Positions 9,385-19,372 of a stretch of 64,000 bases of DNA are shown piece by piece. The notes below the pieces were generated by a model that was given only the letters and a program-made list of their open reading frames with translations, did not search any database and was not told where the DNA came from. The stretch covers positions 1 through 64,000 of the forward strand of contig NZ_WQNE01000025.1 in assembly GCF_009759665.1 (NCBI RefSeq). Direction: 5' to 3'. The translations under genes and the position numbers were made by a program. The number at the start of each line of letters is the position of its first letter. Position 1 is the stretch's first letter. The DNA comes from Bradyrhizobium cajani (GTDB lineage Bacteria; Pseudomonadota; Alphaproteobacteria; Rhizobiales; Xanthobacteraceae).

Positions 9385-10254
9385 TCATCGCTTCCGCAGC
9401 ACCATGTCCTTTGCCGCGATCAGACCGCCGCCGGCGATCAGGATCGCGGCAATGGCGATGTTGGCGCTGGCTTGCGCAAAGCCCGCGGCGATGAGGAAGC
9501 CGGTCGAGAGCAGCGGCGTTGCGTAGGACGCAGCGCCGAGCACGCGGATGTCACCGCGCTTCATGCCGATGTCCCAGGCATAGAAGGCAGCACCGACGGG
9601 ACCGATGCCGAGCGCGATCACGGAGAGCCATTGCAGCGTGGTCTCCGGCCATACGGTCACCTCGAGCAGACCATGCATCAGCGCGGCGAGGACTGCGGTG
9701 GCAAGGCAGAATCCCGCAACGGCATCGGTCGGCACAGCTTTCAGTCGGCGCGACAGCACCGAATAGGTCGCCCAGACGAAGGCGGCGATAAAGGCCGCGA
9801 TCAATCCCGGGACCGCGCCCGGCGCGAAGCCGCTGGTGTTGCCGGCGAACAGCAGCACGGTGCCGACGAGGCCGAGCACGGCACCGACGATGTGATGCAC
9901 GGCGAGCCGCTCGCCCGGCAGGAAGGACGAGAACAGCACGATCAGGAGCGGCCACATGTAGTTCAGAAGACCGGCTTCGGCCGGCGGCGCGAAGCGCAGC
10001 GCGAGGAAATAGAGCGCGTGATAGCCGAACAGGCCGCCGACGCCGACGATCCACACGACCAGCGGTTGACGCAGGCTTTTCGCCGCCTCGCCGCGGCCGA
10101 TCCAGGTGAGCAGACCGACGAGGCCGCCGATCGCAAACGTCATCGCGGCGAGCTGGAACGCCGGGACCTTTCCGGTCGCCACCGTCATCACGGAGAGCAG
10201 CGACCACATCAGGATCGCGGTCAATCCGATCAGCGTCGCGGTGCGGGGAGACAT
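9385..10254 (-). CDS. EamA/DMT-family transporter
   Basis: Inner-membrane drug/metabolite transporter with a tandem EamA domain architecture, about 10 hydrophobic segments in 289 aa. The second EamA repeat is visible around the stretch GLIAAFIAAFVWATYSVLSRR. Family members export amino acids or other metabolites; the substrate is unknown here. I choose ATG 10254 (N-terminus MSPRTATLIG), because the upstream in-frame extension runs through a palindromic repeat and is not coding in character. It is flanked by palindromic repeats on both sides, so it is probably monocistronic. Confidence 0.88.
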   Translation of the reverse strand: MSPRTATLIGLTAILMWSLLSVMTVATGKVPAFQLAAMTFAIGGLVGLLTWIGRGEAAKSLRQPLVVWIVGVGGLFGYHALYFLALRFAPPAEAGLLNYMWPLLIVLFSSFLPGERLAVHHIVGAVLGLVGTVLLFAGNTSGFAPGAVPGLIAAFIAAFVWATYSVLSRRLKAVPTDAVAGFCLATAVLAALMHGLLEVTVWPETTLQWLSVIALGIGPVGAAFYAWDIGMKRGDIRVLGAASYATPLLSTGFLIAAGFAQASANIAIAAILIAGGGLIAAKDMVLRKR

Positions 10255-10267
10255 CGAAAGGTACCTC

Positions 10268-10342
10268 GTCATTCCGGGATGGCGCGACAGCGCCAGACCC
10301 GGAATGACAGCGCATGATGCCCGGGACAAGCCCGGGCATGAC
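10268..10342. repeat. Two short intergenic palindromes
   Basis: GTCATTCCGGGATGGCGC pairs with the downstream GCGCCAGACCCGGAATGAC. Directly after, GCCCGGGACAAGCCCGGGC forms a second hairpin (family repeated at 40555-40640). The pair lies between the starts/ends of the DMT gene and phbB. Confidence 0.8.
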
Positions 10343-10378
10343 GAAGTTACCGATATGACGGAACGTGATGCGATCGCA

Positions 10379-11104
10379 TCACACCATGTACTGGCCGCCG
10401 TTAACGGTCAGAGTCGAGCCGGTGATGGCGCCGGCTTCGTCGGCGGCGAGGAACACGACCGCGCGCGCGATCTCCTCGGGTTCGCCGAGACGGCCGATCG
10501 GGATCAGCGGCAGGATGGCCTTCTCCAGCACGTCCTTCGGCACAGCCTGCACCATCTCGGTGTTGATGTAGCCGGGGCAGATCGCGTTCACGGTGACGCC
10601 GCCCTTGGCGTTTTCCAGTGCCAAGGCCTTGGTGAAGCCGATCTCGCCGGCTTTCGCCGCGGAATAGTTCACCTGGCCGAACTGGCCCTTCTGGCCGTTG
10701 ATCGAGGAGATGTTGATGATGCGGCCGAACTTGCGCGCGCGCATGCCCTCGATCACCTGGCGCGACATGTTGAAGAGCGAGCCGAGATTGGTGCCGATCA
10801 CGGCGTTCCATTGCTCGAGGCTCATCTTGTGGAAGGCGCCGTCCTTGGTGATGCCGGCATTGTTGACGAGCACATCGACCGGGCCGACCTCGGCCTCGAC
10901 CTTCTTCACGCCCTCGGCGCAGGCGTCGAAACTGCTGACGTCCCATTTGTAGACGGCGATGCCGGTCTCGGCCTTGAACTTCTCCGCCGCCGCATCGTTG
11001 CCGGCATAGCTCGCCGCAACCTTGTAGCCCGCCGCCTTCAGCGCCTTGCTGATCGCCGCTCCGATGCCCCGCGTACCACCCGTCACCAATGCAACACGTG
11101 CCAT
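10379..11104 (-). CDS. phbB: Acetoacetyl-CoA reductase
   Basis: Reduces acetoacetyl-CoA to (R)-3-hydroxybutyryl-CoA with NADPH, the second step of polyhydroxybutyrate synthesis. The 241-aa classical short-chain dehydrogenase shows the nucleotide motif TGGTRGIG (residues 8-15), NNAG, ISSINGQKGQFGQ with the catalytic Ser, YSAAK with the Tyr/Lys pair, and a C-terminus ending NGGQYMV typical of PhaB. It lies downstream of phbA on the same strand but a strong terminator-like hairpin (11201-11220) separates them, so it may have its own promoter in the 250-bp gap. Confidence 0.95.
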   Translation of the reverse strand: MARVALVTGGTRGIGAAISKALKAAGYKVAASYAGNDAAAEKFKAETGIAVYKWDVSSFDACAEGVKKVEAEVGPVDVLVNNAGITKDGAFHKMSLEQWNAVIGTNLGSLFNMSRQVIEGMRARKFGRIINISSINGQKGQFGQVNYSAAKAGEIGFTKALALENAKGGVTVNAICPGYINTEMVQAVPKDVLEKAILPLIPIGRLGEPEEIARAVVFLAADEAGAITGSTLTVNGGQYMV

Positions 11105-11200
11105 ATCGTATTCCTTCCCTTGGACTCTTCGGACGTTTCTGACGTGATCGTTTTTTAACTGCGGATTATGCGGGACGTTTGACGGACATCAAGAACAAAA

Positions 11201-11228
11201 CGCCCGGCGTGAGCCGGGCGTTTCTCTT
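11201..11228 (-). terminator. Rho-independent terminator after phbA
   Basis: CGCCCGGC (11201-11208), loop GTGA, GCCGGGCG (11213-11220): a perfect 8-bp GC-rich stem. Read on the minus strand it is followed by TTTTGTTCTT, and on the plus strand by TTTCTCTTT, so it could work in both directions. It lies 136 bp past the phbA stop. Confidence 0.8.
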
Positions 11229-11356
11229 TAGTCGAGGCATGCGCGATTGCGAAGAATATTTGATTTGCAACCGCCGCCTTTTTAGTCGCGTGCAACGCAC
11301 TCACTCATGTGTGCAGCGCACGCACAAATGAAGCGTCAGTTACACGTCAGCTATCG

Positions 11357-12535
<1,179 letters not shown>

Positions 12536-12846
12536 GGGCATCTCCTTGAGGTTTTTCGAAAAGGGGCAGGCGGGCGGCGGGGAAACGGCCCGTCAGTCTC
12601 GTTCGGCATCCTGTTAACGTCGTTGAGGCATGTCAATCGGCCGCTGACCGAATTCATGCCGCAGCGCATTCAAAAATAGCGTTCCTGGCGATTTCGCAAG
12701 CACGTTTTTGCTGTGCAATTAACCGTGGCGCACAAAACGGTAGCGTGAGCCCTTTGAAAATGCTTATTTTGTTGCGTTGCGTATTCTTCCCGCCCTGCGG
12801 CATAGCCCGGCAGGTTCCCGTTCTCAGCGTTTGCAAGTGAGAGCCC

Positions 12847-13440
12847 ATGGCGAAATCAGACCAACCCACCACCATCAAGAAATACGCGAACCGCCGGCTC
12901 TATAACACCGGAACGAGCACTTATGTGACGCTGGAAGACCTCGCCGCCATGGTCAAGGACGGCGAAGATTTCCTGGTCTACGACGCCAAGACCGGCGACG
13001 ACATCACCCGCTCCGTGCTCGCCCAGATCATCTTCGAGCAGGAGAACAAGGCCGGCCAGAACCTGCTGCCGACCACCTTCCTGCGCCAGCTCATCCGCTT
13101 CTACGGCGACAGCATGCAGATGGTGGTGCCGAAATATCTGGAGCAGTCGATCGCGACGCTGACCCAGGAGCAGGAGAAGTTCCGCAAGCAGATCGCCAAC
13201 ACCCTGTCCGGCACTCCTTTTGCGCCGCTCGAGGAGCAGGTCCGTCGCAACATGGAGCTGTTCCAGCAGACCTTCTCGATGTTCAAGCCCTTTGCCCCAT
13301 CGTCCCGCCCGGCCGCCAGCCCGGAGCCGGAGCCCGATGCGAGTGCCGAGGCGCCGAAGGACAGCAACATCGACGAGCTGCGCCAGCAGATGAAGGAAAT
13401 GCAGGAACGCCTCGAACGGATGTCGAAGAAGGACGAATAG
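12847..13440 (+). CDS. phaR: Polyhydroxyalkanoate synthesis regulator PhaR
   Basis: Transcriptional repressor of the phasin/PHA genes that also binds PHB granules; known PhaR proteins release DNA when granules form. 197 aa. The N-terminal PHB/PHA accumulation regulator DNA-binding domain begins IKKYANRRLYNTGTSTYV (residues 10-27). The PHB_acc middle repeats lie at about residues 60-120 (LLPTTFLRQLIRFYGDSMQ). The C-terminal third is Pro/Ala-rich and then heptad-like (LRQQMKEMQERLERMSKK), suggesting a coiled coil. Divergent from phbA, consistent with local control of PHB metabolism. Confidence 0.95.
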   Translation: MAKSDQPTTIKKYANRRLYNTGTSTYVTLEDLAAMVKDGEDFLVYDAKTGDDITRSVLAQIIFEQENKAGQNLLPTTFLRQLIRFYGDSMQMVVPKYLEQSIATLTQEQEKFRKQIANTLSGTPFAPLEEQVRRNMELFQQTFSMFKPFAPSSRPAASPEPEPDASAEAPKDSNIDELRQQMKEMQERLERMSKKDE

Positions 13441-13546
13441 GCCCTTCGTTCGGCCGGCGCGTTCGCATACGGCGGACGCGCGAACCTCCGATTGATTGTG
13501 GCATCGCCGCGTGCGCGCTGCCCTCCTGGCCGCGGCCGGAGCCGCC

Positions 13547-14167
13547 ATGTCCGACCGCACCATGCACTGGCAGAACGTTTACGCCACCAAAGGCGAGGCC
13601 GAGGTCAGCTGGTTTCAGGACACCCCGGCGATCTCGCGCGACATGATCCGCGCCGCCAAACCCAACCATGACGCCGCCATCATCGATATCGGCGGCGGCG
13701 CATCGCGGCTAGTCGACGTCCTCCTGCAGGACGGATATCGCGACGTCGCCGTGCTGGATATTTCCGCCAATGCTCTCGACGTCGCGAAGAGACGCATCGG
13801 TCCAGCCGCCTCGACAGTCGACTGGATCGTTGCCGATGCCACGACGTGGCAGCCGGCAAAGACCTACGATGTCTGGCACGACCGCGCGGCGTTTCACTTC
13901 CTGACCGATCCACACGACAGGGCGGCTTACGTCGAGCGCCTGCGCTCGGCCGTTGCGCCCGGCGGACAGGTCATCATCGCCACGTTCGCGCTCGATGGTC
14001 CGGAGAAATGCAGCGGACTGCCAGTGCAGCGACACGACAGCGCGAGCCTTGCGGCGGAGCTCGGGTCGGAGTTTGAACTGGTCGAGACGCGTAGGGAGGT
14101 CCACCATACGCCGTGGAATTCGACGCAGGCGTTTCAGTTCAGCCGGTTTCGGCGGCGGGTCACATAA
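13547..14167 (+). CDS. Class I SAM-dependent methyltransferase
   Basis: 206 aa if started at ATG 13547 (MSDRTMHWQNVYA); a longer in-frame start exists upstream but lacks conservation signs. The SAM-binding motif is AIIDIGGGASRLVDVLL. The acidic end of strand 2 (AVLDISANAL) and the post-I motif WIVADATTW follow, and YDVWHDRAAFHFL sits at motif IV. The opening pattern HWQNVYATKGEAEVSWFQ is common to a methyltransferase subfamily sometimes annotated with thiopurine or trans-aconitate enzymes. The substrate is unknown. It follows phaR by 106 bp. Confidence 0.88.
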   Translation: MSDRTMHWQNVYATKGEAEVSWFQDTPAISRDMIRAAKPNHDAAIIDIGGGASRLVDVLLQDGYRDVAVLDISANALDVAKRRIGPAASTVDWIVADATTWQPAKTYDVWHDRAAFHFLTDPHDRAAYVERLRSAVAPGGQVIIATFALDGPEKCSGLPVQRHDSASLAAELGSEFELVETRREVHHTPWNSTQAFQFSRFRRRVT

Positions 14168-14219
14168 GCGACGCGACGCTCCCACGAACTCGTCATTGCG
14201 AGCCAACGGGGAGCGCCGC

Positions 14220-15107
14220 CTACGCCGCCAATTTCACCGCATGCGCAAAATCCCAATAGAGCTTCCGCGCCCTCGTGTAGAACGGCCCCGGCTTCAGCTC
14301 GCGCTCGTCGATGCGGATCACCGGCGCGACTTTTGCGAAATTGCCGGTGGAGAAGATCTCGTCGGCGGCCAGGAAGTCTGCGTAGCGCAACGTCTTCTCG
14401 ATCACGGTGACGCCGTCGCCGCGAAGCAGGCCGATGACGCGCTGGCGCGTGATGCCGTTCAGGAAGGTACCGTTGTGCACTGGCGTGTAGACCACGCCGT
14501 CCTTGGCCATGAACACGTTGGAATTGCCGAACTCGGCGACATTGCCGAGCATGTCGAGCATCAGCGCGTTCTGGAAACCGCGGGAAGCCGCTTCGGCGAG
14601 CGCGCGAGAATTGTTCGGATAGAGGCAGGCCGCCTTGGCCTCGACCGGCGCGCATTCGGCCGTCGGCCTCCGGAACGGCGACAGCGTGATCGCGTTGCCG
14701 ACGGGCTTGGGCATCGGCGCCTCGTAGATGCACAGGCACCAATTGGTGGTCTCGGGGTCGAACAATACGCCGCCGCCCGAACCGTTCTGCGCCCAGTACA
14801 TCGGGCGGACATAGAGCTCGGCGTTCGCCGCGAACCGCGCAATGCCCTCGCGCGCGAGCGTGAGCCAGGTGTCGGTATCGACCACGGGCTTCAGGCCGAA
14901 ATTGATTGCGGATTGATTGGCGCGGGCGACGTGGCGGTCGAGATCGGGCGCTACACCCTCGAACGCGCGCGCGCCGTCGAACACGACCGAGCCGAGCCAG
15001 GCGCCATGCGTGCGCGGCCCCATGATCGGCACATTGCCGTCATGCCATTTACCCTCGAAGAAGGTCCAGCTCGGCGAATATTCGATGGGCTTGCTGATCT
15101 CGGCCAC
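14220..15107 (-). CDS. ilvE: Branched-chain amino acid aminotransferase
   Basis: Fold-type IV PLP aminotransferase, interconverting Val/Leu/Ile and their 2-oxo acids. 295 aa with the GTG start at 15107. That GTG has an excellent AGGGGAGG six bases upstream, whereas longer in-frame starts do not. Recognisable segments are GSVVFDGARAFEGV, the YVRPMYWAQNGSGGG substrate/PLP region, EAKAACLYPNN with the Schiff-base lysine, and the GNSNVFM and NGITRQRVIGLL phosphate-binding regions. It is convergent with the methyltransferase upstream on the map and divergent from an esterase gene. Confidence 0.9.
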   Translation of the reverse strand: MAEISKPIEYSPSWTFFEGKWHDGNVPIMGPRTHGAWLGSVVFDGARAFEGVAPDLDRHVARANQSAINFGLKPVVDTDTWLTLAREGIARFAANAELYVRPMYWAQNGSGGGVLFDPETTNWCLCIYEAPMPKPVGNAITLSPFRRPTAECAPVEAKAACLYPNNSRALAEAASRGFQNALMLDMLGNVAEFGNSNVFMAKDGVVYTPVHNGTFLNGITRQRVIGLLRGDGVTVIEKTLRYADFLAADEIFSTGNFAKVAPVIRIDERELKPGPFYTRARKLYWDFAHAVKLAA

Positions 15108-15270
15108 GACCGGCCTCCCCTTTGGAATTATCCGGGCACTATTGTCCCCAATTTCTAACGATTTGCTGCGGGGATTCGACACCCTTTCCGTGGAAAGGGG
15201 ACAAGCGCCAACGCCGAACCACGTTGAAGAGCAAACCGGATATAGTCCCGGCTACGATAGGGAGTTTCCC

Positions 15271-16206
15271 ATGCCGCTCGATCCGCTCGCAAAGCGCCTG
15301 TTGACCATGATGGCTGCGGCCGCGCCGCAAGCGCGGGGCCGTCCGAGCGTCGAGGCACGGCGGCAGTCGCTGGCGAAGCTGATGCAATTCGCGCGCGCGG
15401 ATGCGCCGGATGTGACGGCGTCCGACGGCACACTGCCTGGCCCCGGCGGCGAACTGCCCTATCGGCTCTATTCGCCCGCAAGCGCCGGCGAGCGCGCGCC
15501 GGGCTTCGTGTTCTTTCACGGCGGCGGGCTCGTCGCCGGCAGCATTGCCACGCATGACCGCATCGCGGCGGCGCTGGCACACGCCACCGGCTGCCGCCTC
15601 GTCTCGGTCGACTACCGCCTCGCACCCGAGCACAAATTCCCCGCCGCCGTGGACGACGCGGTCGCCGCCACCGAATGGGTCGCGCGCGAGGCCTCATCGC
15701 TCGGCATCGACGCCGAACGGCTGGTGGTCGGCGGCGATTCCGCCGGCGCCACGCTGGCTGCGATCGTATGCCAGGAGGCGCTCCAGAACGCCGGCCTTTC
15801 CATCGTCGCACAATGCCTGATCTGCCCGGTGCTGGATTTCGAGGAAACCTCGCCTTCGCGCCAGGAGTTCGCGGAAGGCCATCTGATCGACCGCGTCACG
15901 ATCGAAGCCGATCTTTCCGACTATCTGGCCCACGGCATCGATGCCGCCGATCCCCGCATTTCGCCGCTGCGCGCGACACGGCTCGCAGGCCTGCCGACGG
16001 CGATCATCCACACCGCCGAATTCGATCCGATGCGCGACGAAGGCAATGCCTATGCGCGCAAGCTGCTGACCGCAGGCGTCGCCGTCGAGCATGTCTGCCA
16101 TGACGGCATGGTCCACAATTTCCACGCCATGGGCGCGATCCTGCCGCAGGCGCAGCTCGTGCTGTCGCAGATCGGCGAACAGGTCAGGCGCGCGGTGGAA
16201 AGGTAG
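15271..16206 (+). CDS. Alpha/beta hydrolase, HSL-family esterase
   Basis: 311-aa carboxylesterase/lipase of the hormone-sensitive-lipase (bacterial family IV) type. The oxyanion-hole motif HGGG is at residues 83-86 and the nucleophile elbow GDSAG at 155-159 (Ser157). The acid is in HTAEFDPMRDEG (about 252) and the catalytic His in DGMVHNFHAM (about 282). No signal peptide, so it should be cytoplasmic; the natural ester is unknown. ATG 15271 was chosen because AGGGAG lies 6-7 nt upstream; the long upstream extension is antisense of ilvE. Confidence 0.92.
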   Translation: MPLDPLAKRLLTMMAAAAPQARGRPSVEARRQSLAKLMQFARADAPDVTASDGTLPGPGGELPYRLYSPASAGERAPGFVFFHGGGLVAGSIATHDRIAAALAHATGCRLVSVDYRLAPEHKFPAAVDDAVAATEWVAREASSLGIDAERLVVGGDSAGATLAAIVCQEALQNAGLSIVAQCLICPVLDFEETSPSRQEFAEGHLIDRVTIEADLSDYLAHGIDAADPRISPLRATRLAGLPTAIIHTAEFDPMRDEGNAYARKLLTAGVAVEHVCHDGMVHNFHAMGAILPQAQLVLSQIGEQVRRAVER

Positions 16207-16215
16207 ACGCGCGAA

Positions 16216-16461
16216 TCACACACGCGCCTCGAGCACGGCCCTGGCCGCCACGACATAGTCCGGCCAGTGCGCGTCCGCGTAGCGTGCGGCCTGCCGCGCG
16301 CAGGTGACGTCGGGCGCATGTGCAGCCGCAATCATGCGCGCGAAGCGCTCTTCGGCGACCGTCGCGTCGTTGGCGACCGGCGCGGGCGCGGCGACCACGG
16401 CCGTCGGAGCAACGGCCAGCCCCGCTAGACCAGTGAGCAGGATGCGGCGTGACGTGTTCAT
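16216..16461 (-). CDS. Small exported protein with Tat-like signal
   Basis: 81-aa protein. The N-terminus reads MNTSRRILLTGLAGLAVAP, a short basic region with twin arginines followed by a hydrophobic core and an AAPAP cleavage region, suggesting Tat or Sec export. The mature part is about 55 aa and alanine-rich, with a single Cys (DVTCARQAARY) and no recognised domain. ATG 16461 has GGAGG nine bases upstream; a longer in-frame start would bury the signal sequence. It converges with the esterase gene 9 bp away. Function unknown. Confidence 0.65.
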   Translation of the reverse strand: MNTSRRILLTGLAGLAVAPTAVVAAPAPVANDATVAEERFARMIAAAHAPDVTCARQAARYADAHWPDYVVAARAVLEARV

Positions 16462-16643
16462 GGCTGTGATCCTCCATTGCCCGGCCTGCACTCTGGCGGG
16501 CGCGTGTGTCAGTGCGATCACGACAGGGTAACCGCGCACGTCCGTGCCGTCCATCGCTTGCGGATAGCGCTTGACCACGGGAACGATCACGTTCCATCTA
16601 ACAACGGCTTCGTCATCAAATCGCCACGCGTCGGATTGTCACG

Positions 16644-17543
16644 ATGTTCCATCGCAGCCCATCGCATCTTCAAGCCTTGCGCGCTGTCGCGATCGGGCCG
16701 CTGTGTCTGACGATTTCGGCGGGCGCCGCCTTCGCCGCAGACGAGGACGCACCCGCAAAGCCGGCTGTCCCGAACATCTATCTCGACCTGCGCACCATCT
16801 ATGCGACGATTCCGGCCGGAACGCTCGGGCTCGGTTTCGGCAACACGTCGTTGTCGGCCGCGTTCGCGGCGCTGGCGACACGCAGCGGCGCTGGCTTGCC
16901 GAACGGCTTGCCGGCCGCCAGGGCGATCGCCGTCGATCTGCCGCTGACGGTCGACGTCAACGATCGTGTGTCGCTCTATGGCGGGGTATCCGGCTCGACG
17001 ATCGATATCGGCAGCGGCTGGTCGTCATTCGACATCACGAGCTGGAACATCGGCGTGCAGGCCGACCTCTATCAGCAGAACGGCGGACGGATCCCGACGA
17101 TCACGCTGCAATCGACCCTGACGCAATCGGTACCGAACGAGCCCGGCATGACAACGTCGTTCAATCACATCCTGGAATTCGACTACGCGCTGGATGAGGA
17201 CGAGACGCGGGGCTGGCTCGCCGGCGTGCAGTACACCCATGCTGACATCGCCGGCCAGCTCGCCAGCATCAGGCCAAACACGGTCCTCTATGCCGGCGGC
17301 TACTACCAATGGCCGAGCAACTGGAAGTTCACCGGCCGCCTCGGCGTGCAGTCATTCGGCGGCGCACATCTGGCCGGCCGGACGCTGGCCGAGCCGTTCA
17401 CCCAGCCGCTCCTGCGGCTCGACCTCGACCGCATGGACGACAATGACAACCGCCTGTTCGGTATTACCGCCCAGATCGCGTGGATGCCGAAGCCGTCCTA
17501 CCAGCTGACCCTGCGGACCCCGCTCTACGCGGTGCGCAACTGA
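16644..17543 (+). CDS. Putative outer-membrane beta-barrel protein
   Basis: 299-aa secreted protein. An N-terminal signal peptide (hydrophobic stretch LRAVAIGPLCLTISAGAAFA, likely cut after AFA) is followed by a chain of amphipathic strands such as RVSLYGGVSGSTID and SWNIGVQADLYQQ. It closes with aromatic-containing strands including QLTLRTPLYAVRN, which resembles a barrel-type C-terminus. No recognised catalytic motif. It may belong to a transporter-like or porin-like family, but the substrate is unknown. It is divergent from the Tat-like gene, and the 182-bp gap contains a GGAACG/CGTTCC inverted repeat near 16580-16595. Confidence 0.7.
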   Translation: MFHRSPSHLQALRAVAIGPLCLTISAGAAFAADEDAPAKPAVPNIYLDLRTIYATIPAGTLGLGFGNTSLSAAFAALATRSGAGLPNGLPAARAIAVDLPLTVDVNDRVSLYGGVSGSTIDIGSGWSSFDITSWNIGVQADLYQQNGGRIPTITLQSTLTQSVPNEPGMTTSFNHILEFDYALDEDETRGWLAGVQYTHADIAGQLASIRPNTVLYAGGYYQWPSNWKFTGRLGVQSFGGAHLAGRTLAEPFTQPLLRLDLDRMDDNDNRLFGITAQIAWMPKPSYQLTLRTPLYAVRN

Positions 17544-17772
17544 CTGCGGCCGTGGTGGATTTTCGGTAAACGACGTTTCTGCAATTGACCGAGGGTTGGC
17601 GCGGGGCGTCGGGCAGGCCCTGATGACGAAAGGCTTTTTGCATCGGCGTAGAGCATTGCGCGTCAACCTGTTGTTAGCCTTCATCCGCAAACATCGATTG
17701 TGTTACACCGCCGCAAGGAACCTTGCGCGAAACTGGACCGGCTTTTCACCTCGCGTTTCGTGGAGGCTGTGA

Positions 17773-19356
17773 ATGTCCCGCTTGCTCCCGGAACGGACGT
17801 TCCTTGCTGGGAAGATCTTTTTCAATTTCGGCCAGTCGTCGATCGATTGCGTCGTGCGCAGATTGACCGCGGAGGCCGCAACGCTCGAGATGGAGAGCGG
17901 GCTTGGCGTGCCCGAGCGCTTCCAGCTCAGGCTCGCGGGACGCGAGATCCTGACCTGCCGCGTGATCTGGCGATCGGACCGTCAAGTCGGTATAGCCTTC
18001 GAGCAGCCGGGCAGCGAGGCGCGCCCGGCCGGCGAGGAGCGGGAACGCTCGTCCGACGTGCTGATGCGCGGCCAGATGCTGGCGCTGCGCGCTGCGCTCG
18101 ATCATGTGCCGACCGGGATCGTGCTGCTCGACTCGAGCCTCAGGGCGCGCCTGATCAACCGGTCGTTTCGTCAGATGTGGCGCCTGCCGGACGAGGTTGC
18201 CGACAGCAATCCATCCATTCTCACCCTGCTTCATCATGGACGTGACACCGGAGCCTACGAGGTGCCGGACCCCGACCTCGATGCCTTGGTGGCGGAACGC
18301 GTCCGTGTGATCGAAGCAGGTGATCCGACGCCGATCGATCTGCGCCGGACCAATGGCGATGTCGTGCGCGTACAGGTCACGCCGTTGCCCGATGGCGGGC
18401 GCATGCTGACCTACACACCCGTCACCGATATCGTACGCGCCTCCGACGAGTTGAAGCTGCTGCGGGACGCGCTGGAGAACGTTCAGGACGGCGTTCTCCT
18501 TCTCGATGCCGACCTGCATGCCACCTTCATGAATCGGCGGATGCGGCGCTTCTGGGAGGTCAGCGAAGACGAGGCCGCGAGCCGGCCGGCTTATTCGTCG
18601 CTCGTGCGACGCGTGCATCGCGCCAGTGCGCCCAATCTTCCAACGAACGAGCTCGCGAAATTTCCGGCGCGACGTGTCGAAGAGGTCAAGGCCGGCGATC
18701 ATGTGCGCGACCTGCAGACGCCGGATGGCCGGCGCATCAGGGCCCATTGCACCACGATGTCGAATGGCGGTCGCATGCTGACCTATGTTGACATCACCGA
18801 TCTGACGCAAAAAGCCGCGATGCTGGAGACGCTCGCCACCACCGATCCGCTCACCGGCCTCTACAACCGCCGCCACTTTCTCGACAGCCTCGACGCGGAA
18901 TGGAGCCGCTTTCAGCGCTACTATCGCTCCGTCTCGGTGCTGATGCTCGATATCGACCATTTTAAGTCGGTCAACGATCGCTACGGCCACGCGGTGGGCG
19001 ACGCCGCGATCAGGGCGGTTGCCGCCGCCTGCCTCGACGGCAAGCGCAAGTCGGACATCGTCGGCCGCCTCGGCGGCGAGGAATTTGCGGTTCTCCTGCC
19101 CGAGACCAGTCTGTCCCGGGCAAGAACTGTCGCCGATCGCATCCGCAAGCGCGTGATGAGCACGCAGATCCTCGCAGAGAAGGTTCAGTTCGGCGTCACC
19201 GTGAGCATCGGCATCGCGGAGGCCACGGTCAGCATGTCCGGCATCGACGCACTGATGGGCGCGGCCGATCATGCGCTCTACCGGGCCAAGGCCGAGGGCC
19301 GCAATCGCTGCATCGCCTGGGCGCCCCCGCCGCCTGCAAGCAAGGCGGCGGAGTGA
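17773..19356 (+). CDS. Diguanylate cyclase with PilZ-like, PAS, PAS and GGDEF domains
   Basis: Predicted to make cyclic-di-GMP. 527 aa: a PilZ-like N-terminal domain (about residues 5-85, ending VIWRSDRQVGIAFE), two PAS domains (about 100-205 and 225-335) and a C-terminal GGDEF domain. The active-site signature is GGEEF at 434-438, and the inhibitory I-site RxxD (RKSD, 425-428) is exactly five residues before it, so product feedback is expected. No EAL domain and no membrane segment, so it is cytosolic. ATG 17773 has GGAGG six bases upstream. The combination of a c-di-GMP-binding-type domain with a cyclase suggests autoregulation (inference). Confidence 0.92.
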   Translation: MSRLLPERTFLAGKIFFNFGQSSIDCVVRRLTAEAATLEMESGLGVPERFQLRLAGREILTCRVIWRSDRQVGIAFEQPGSEARPAGEERERSSDVLMRGQMLALRAALDHVPTGIVLLDSSLRARLINRSFRQMWRLPDEVADSNPSILTLLHHGRDTGAYEVPDPDLDALVAERVRVIEAGDPTPIDLRRTNGDVVRVQVTPLPDGGRMLTYTPVTDIVRASDELKLLRDALENVQDGVLLLDADLHATFMNRRMRRFWEVSEDEAASRPAYSSLVRRVHRASAPNLPTNELAKFPARRVEEVKAGDHVRDLQTPDGRRIRAHCTTMSNGGRMLTYVDITDLTQKAAMLETLATTDPLTGLYNRRHFLDSLDAEWSRFQRYYRSVSVLMLDIDHFKSVNDRYGHAVGDAAIRAVAAACLDGKRKSDIVGRLGGEEFAVLLPETSLSRARTVADRIRKRVMSTQILAEKVQFGVTVSIGIAEATVSMSGIDALMGAADHALYRAKAEGRNRCIAWAPPPPASKAAE

Positions 19357-19372
19357 TCGAAGGAAGCTGCTT

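Noticed and set aside
16580-16600. EcfG promoter before the outer-membrane gene (GGAACG near 16580)
   Set aside because: No GTT lies 16-17 bp downstream; the sequence is instead a GGAACG/CGTTCC inverted repeat.
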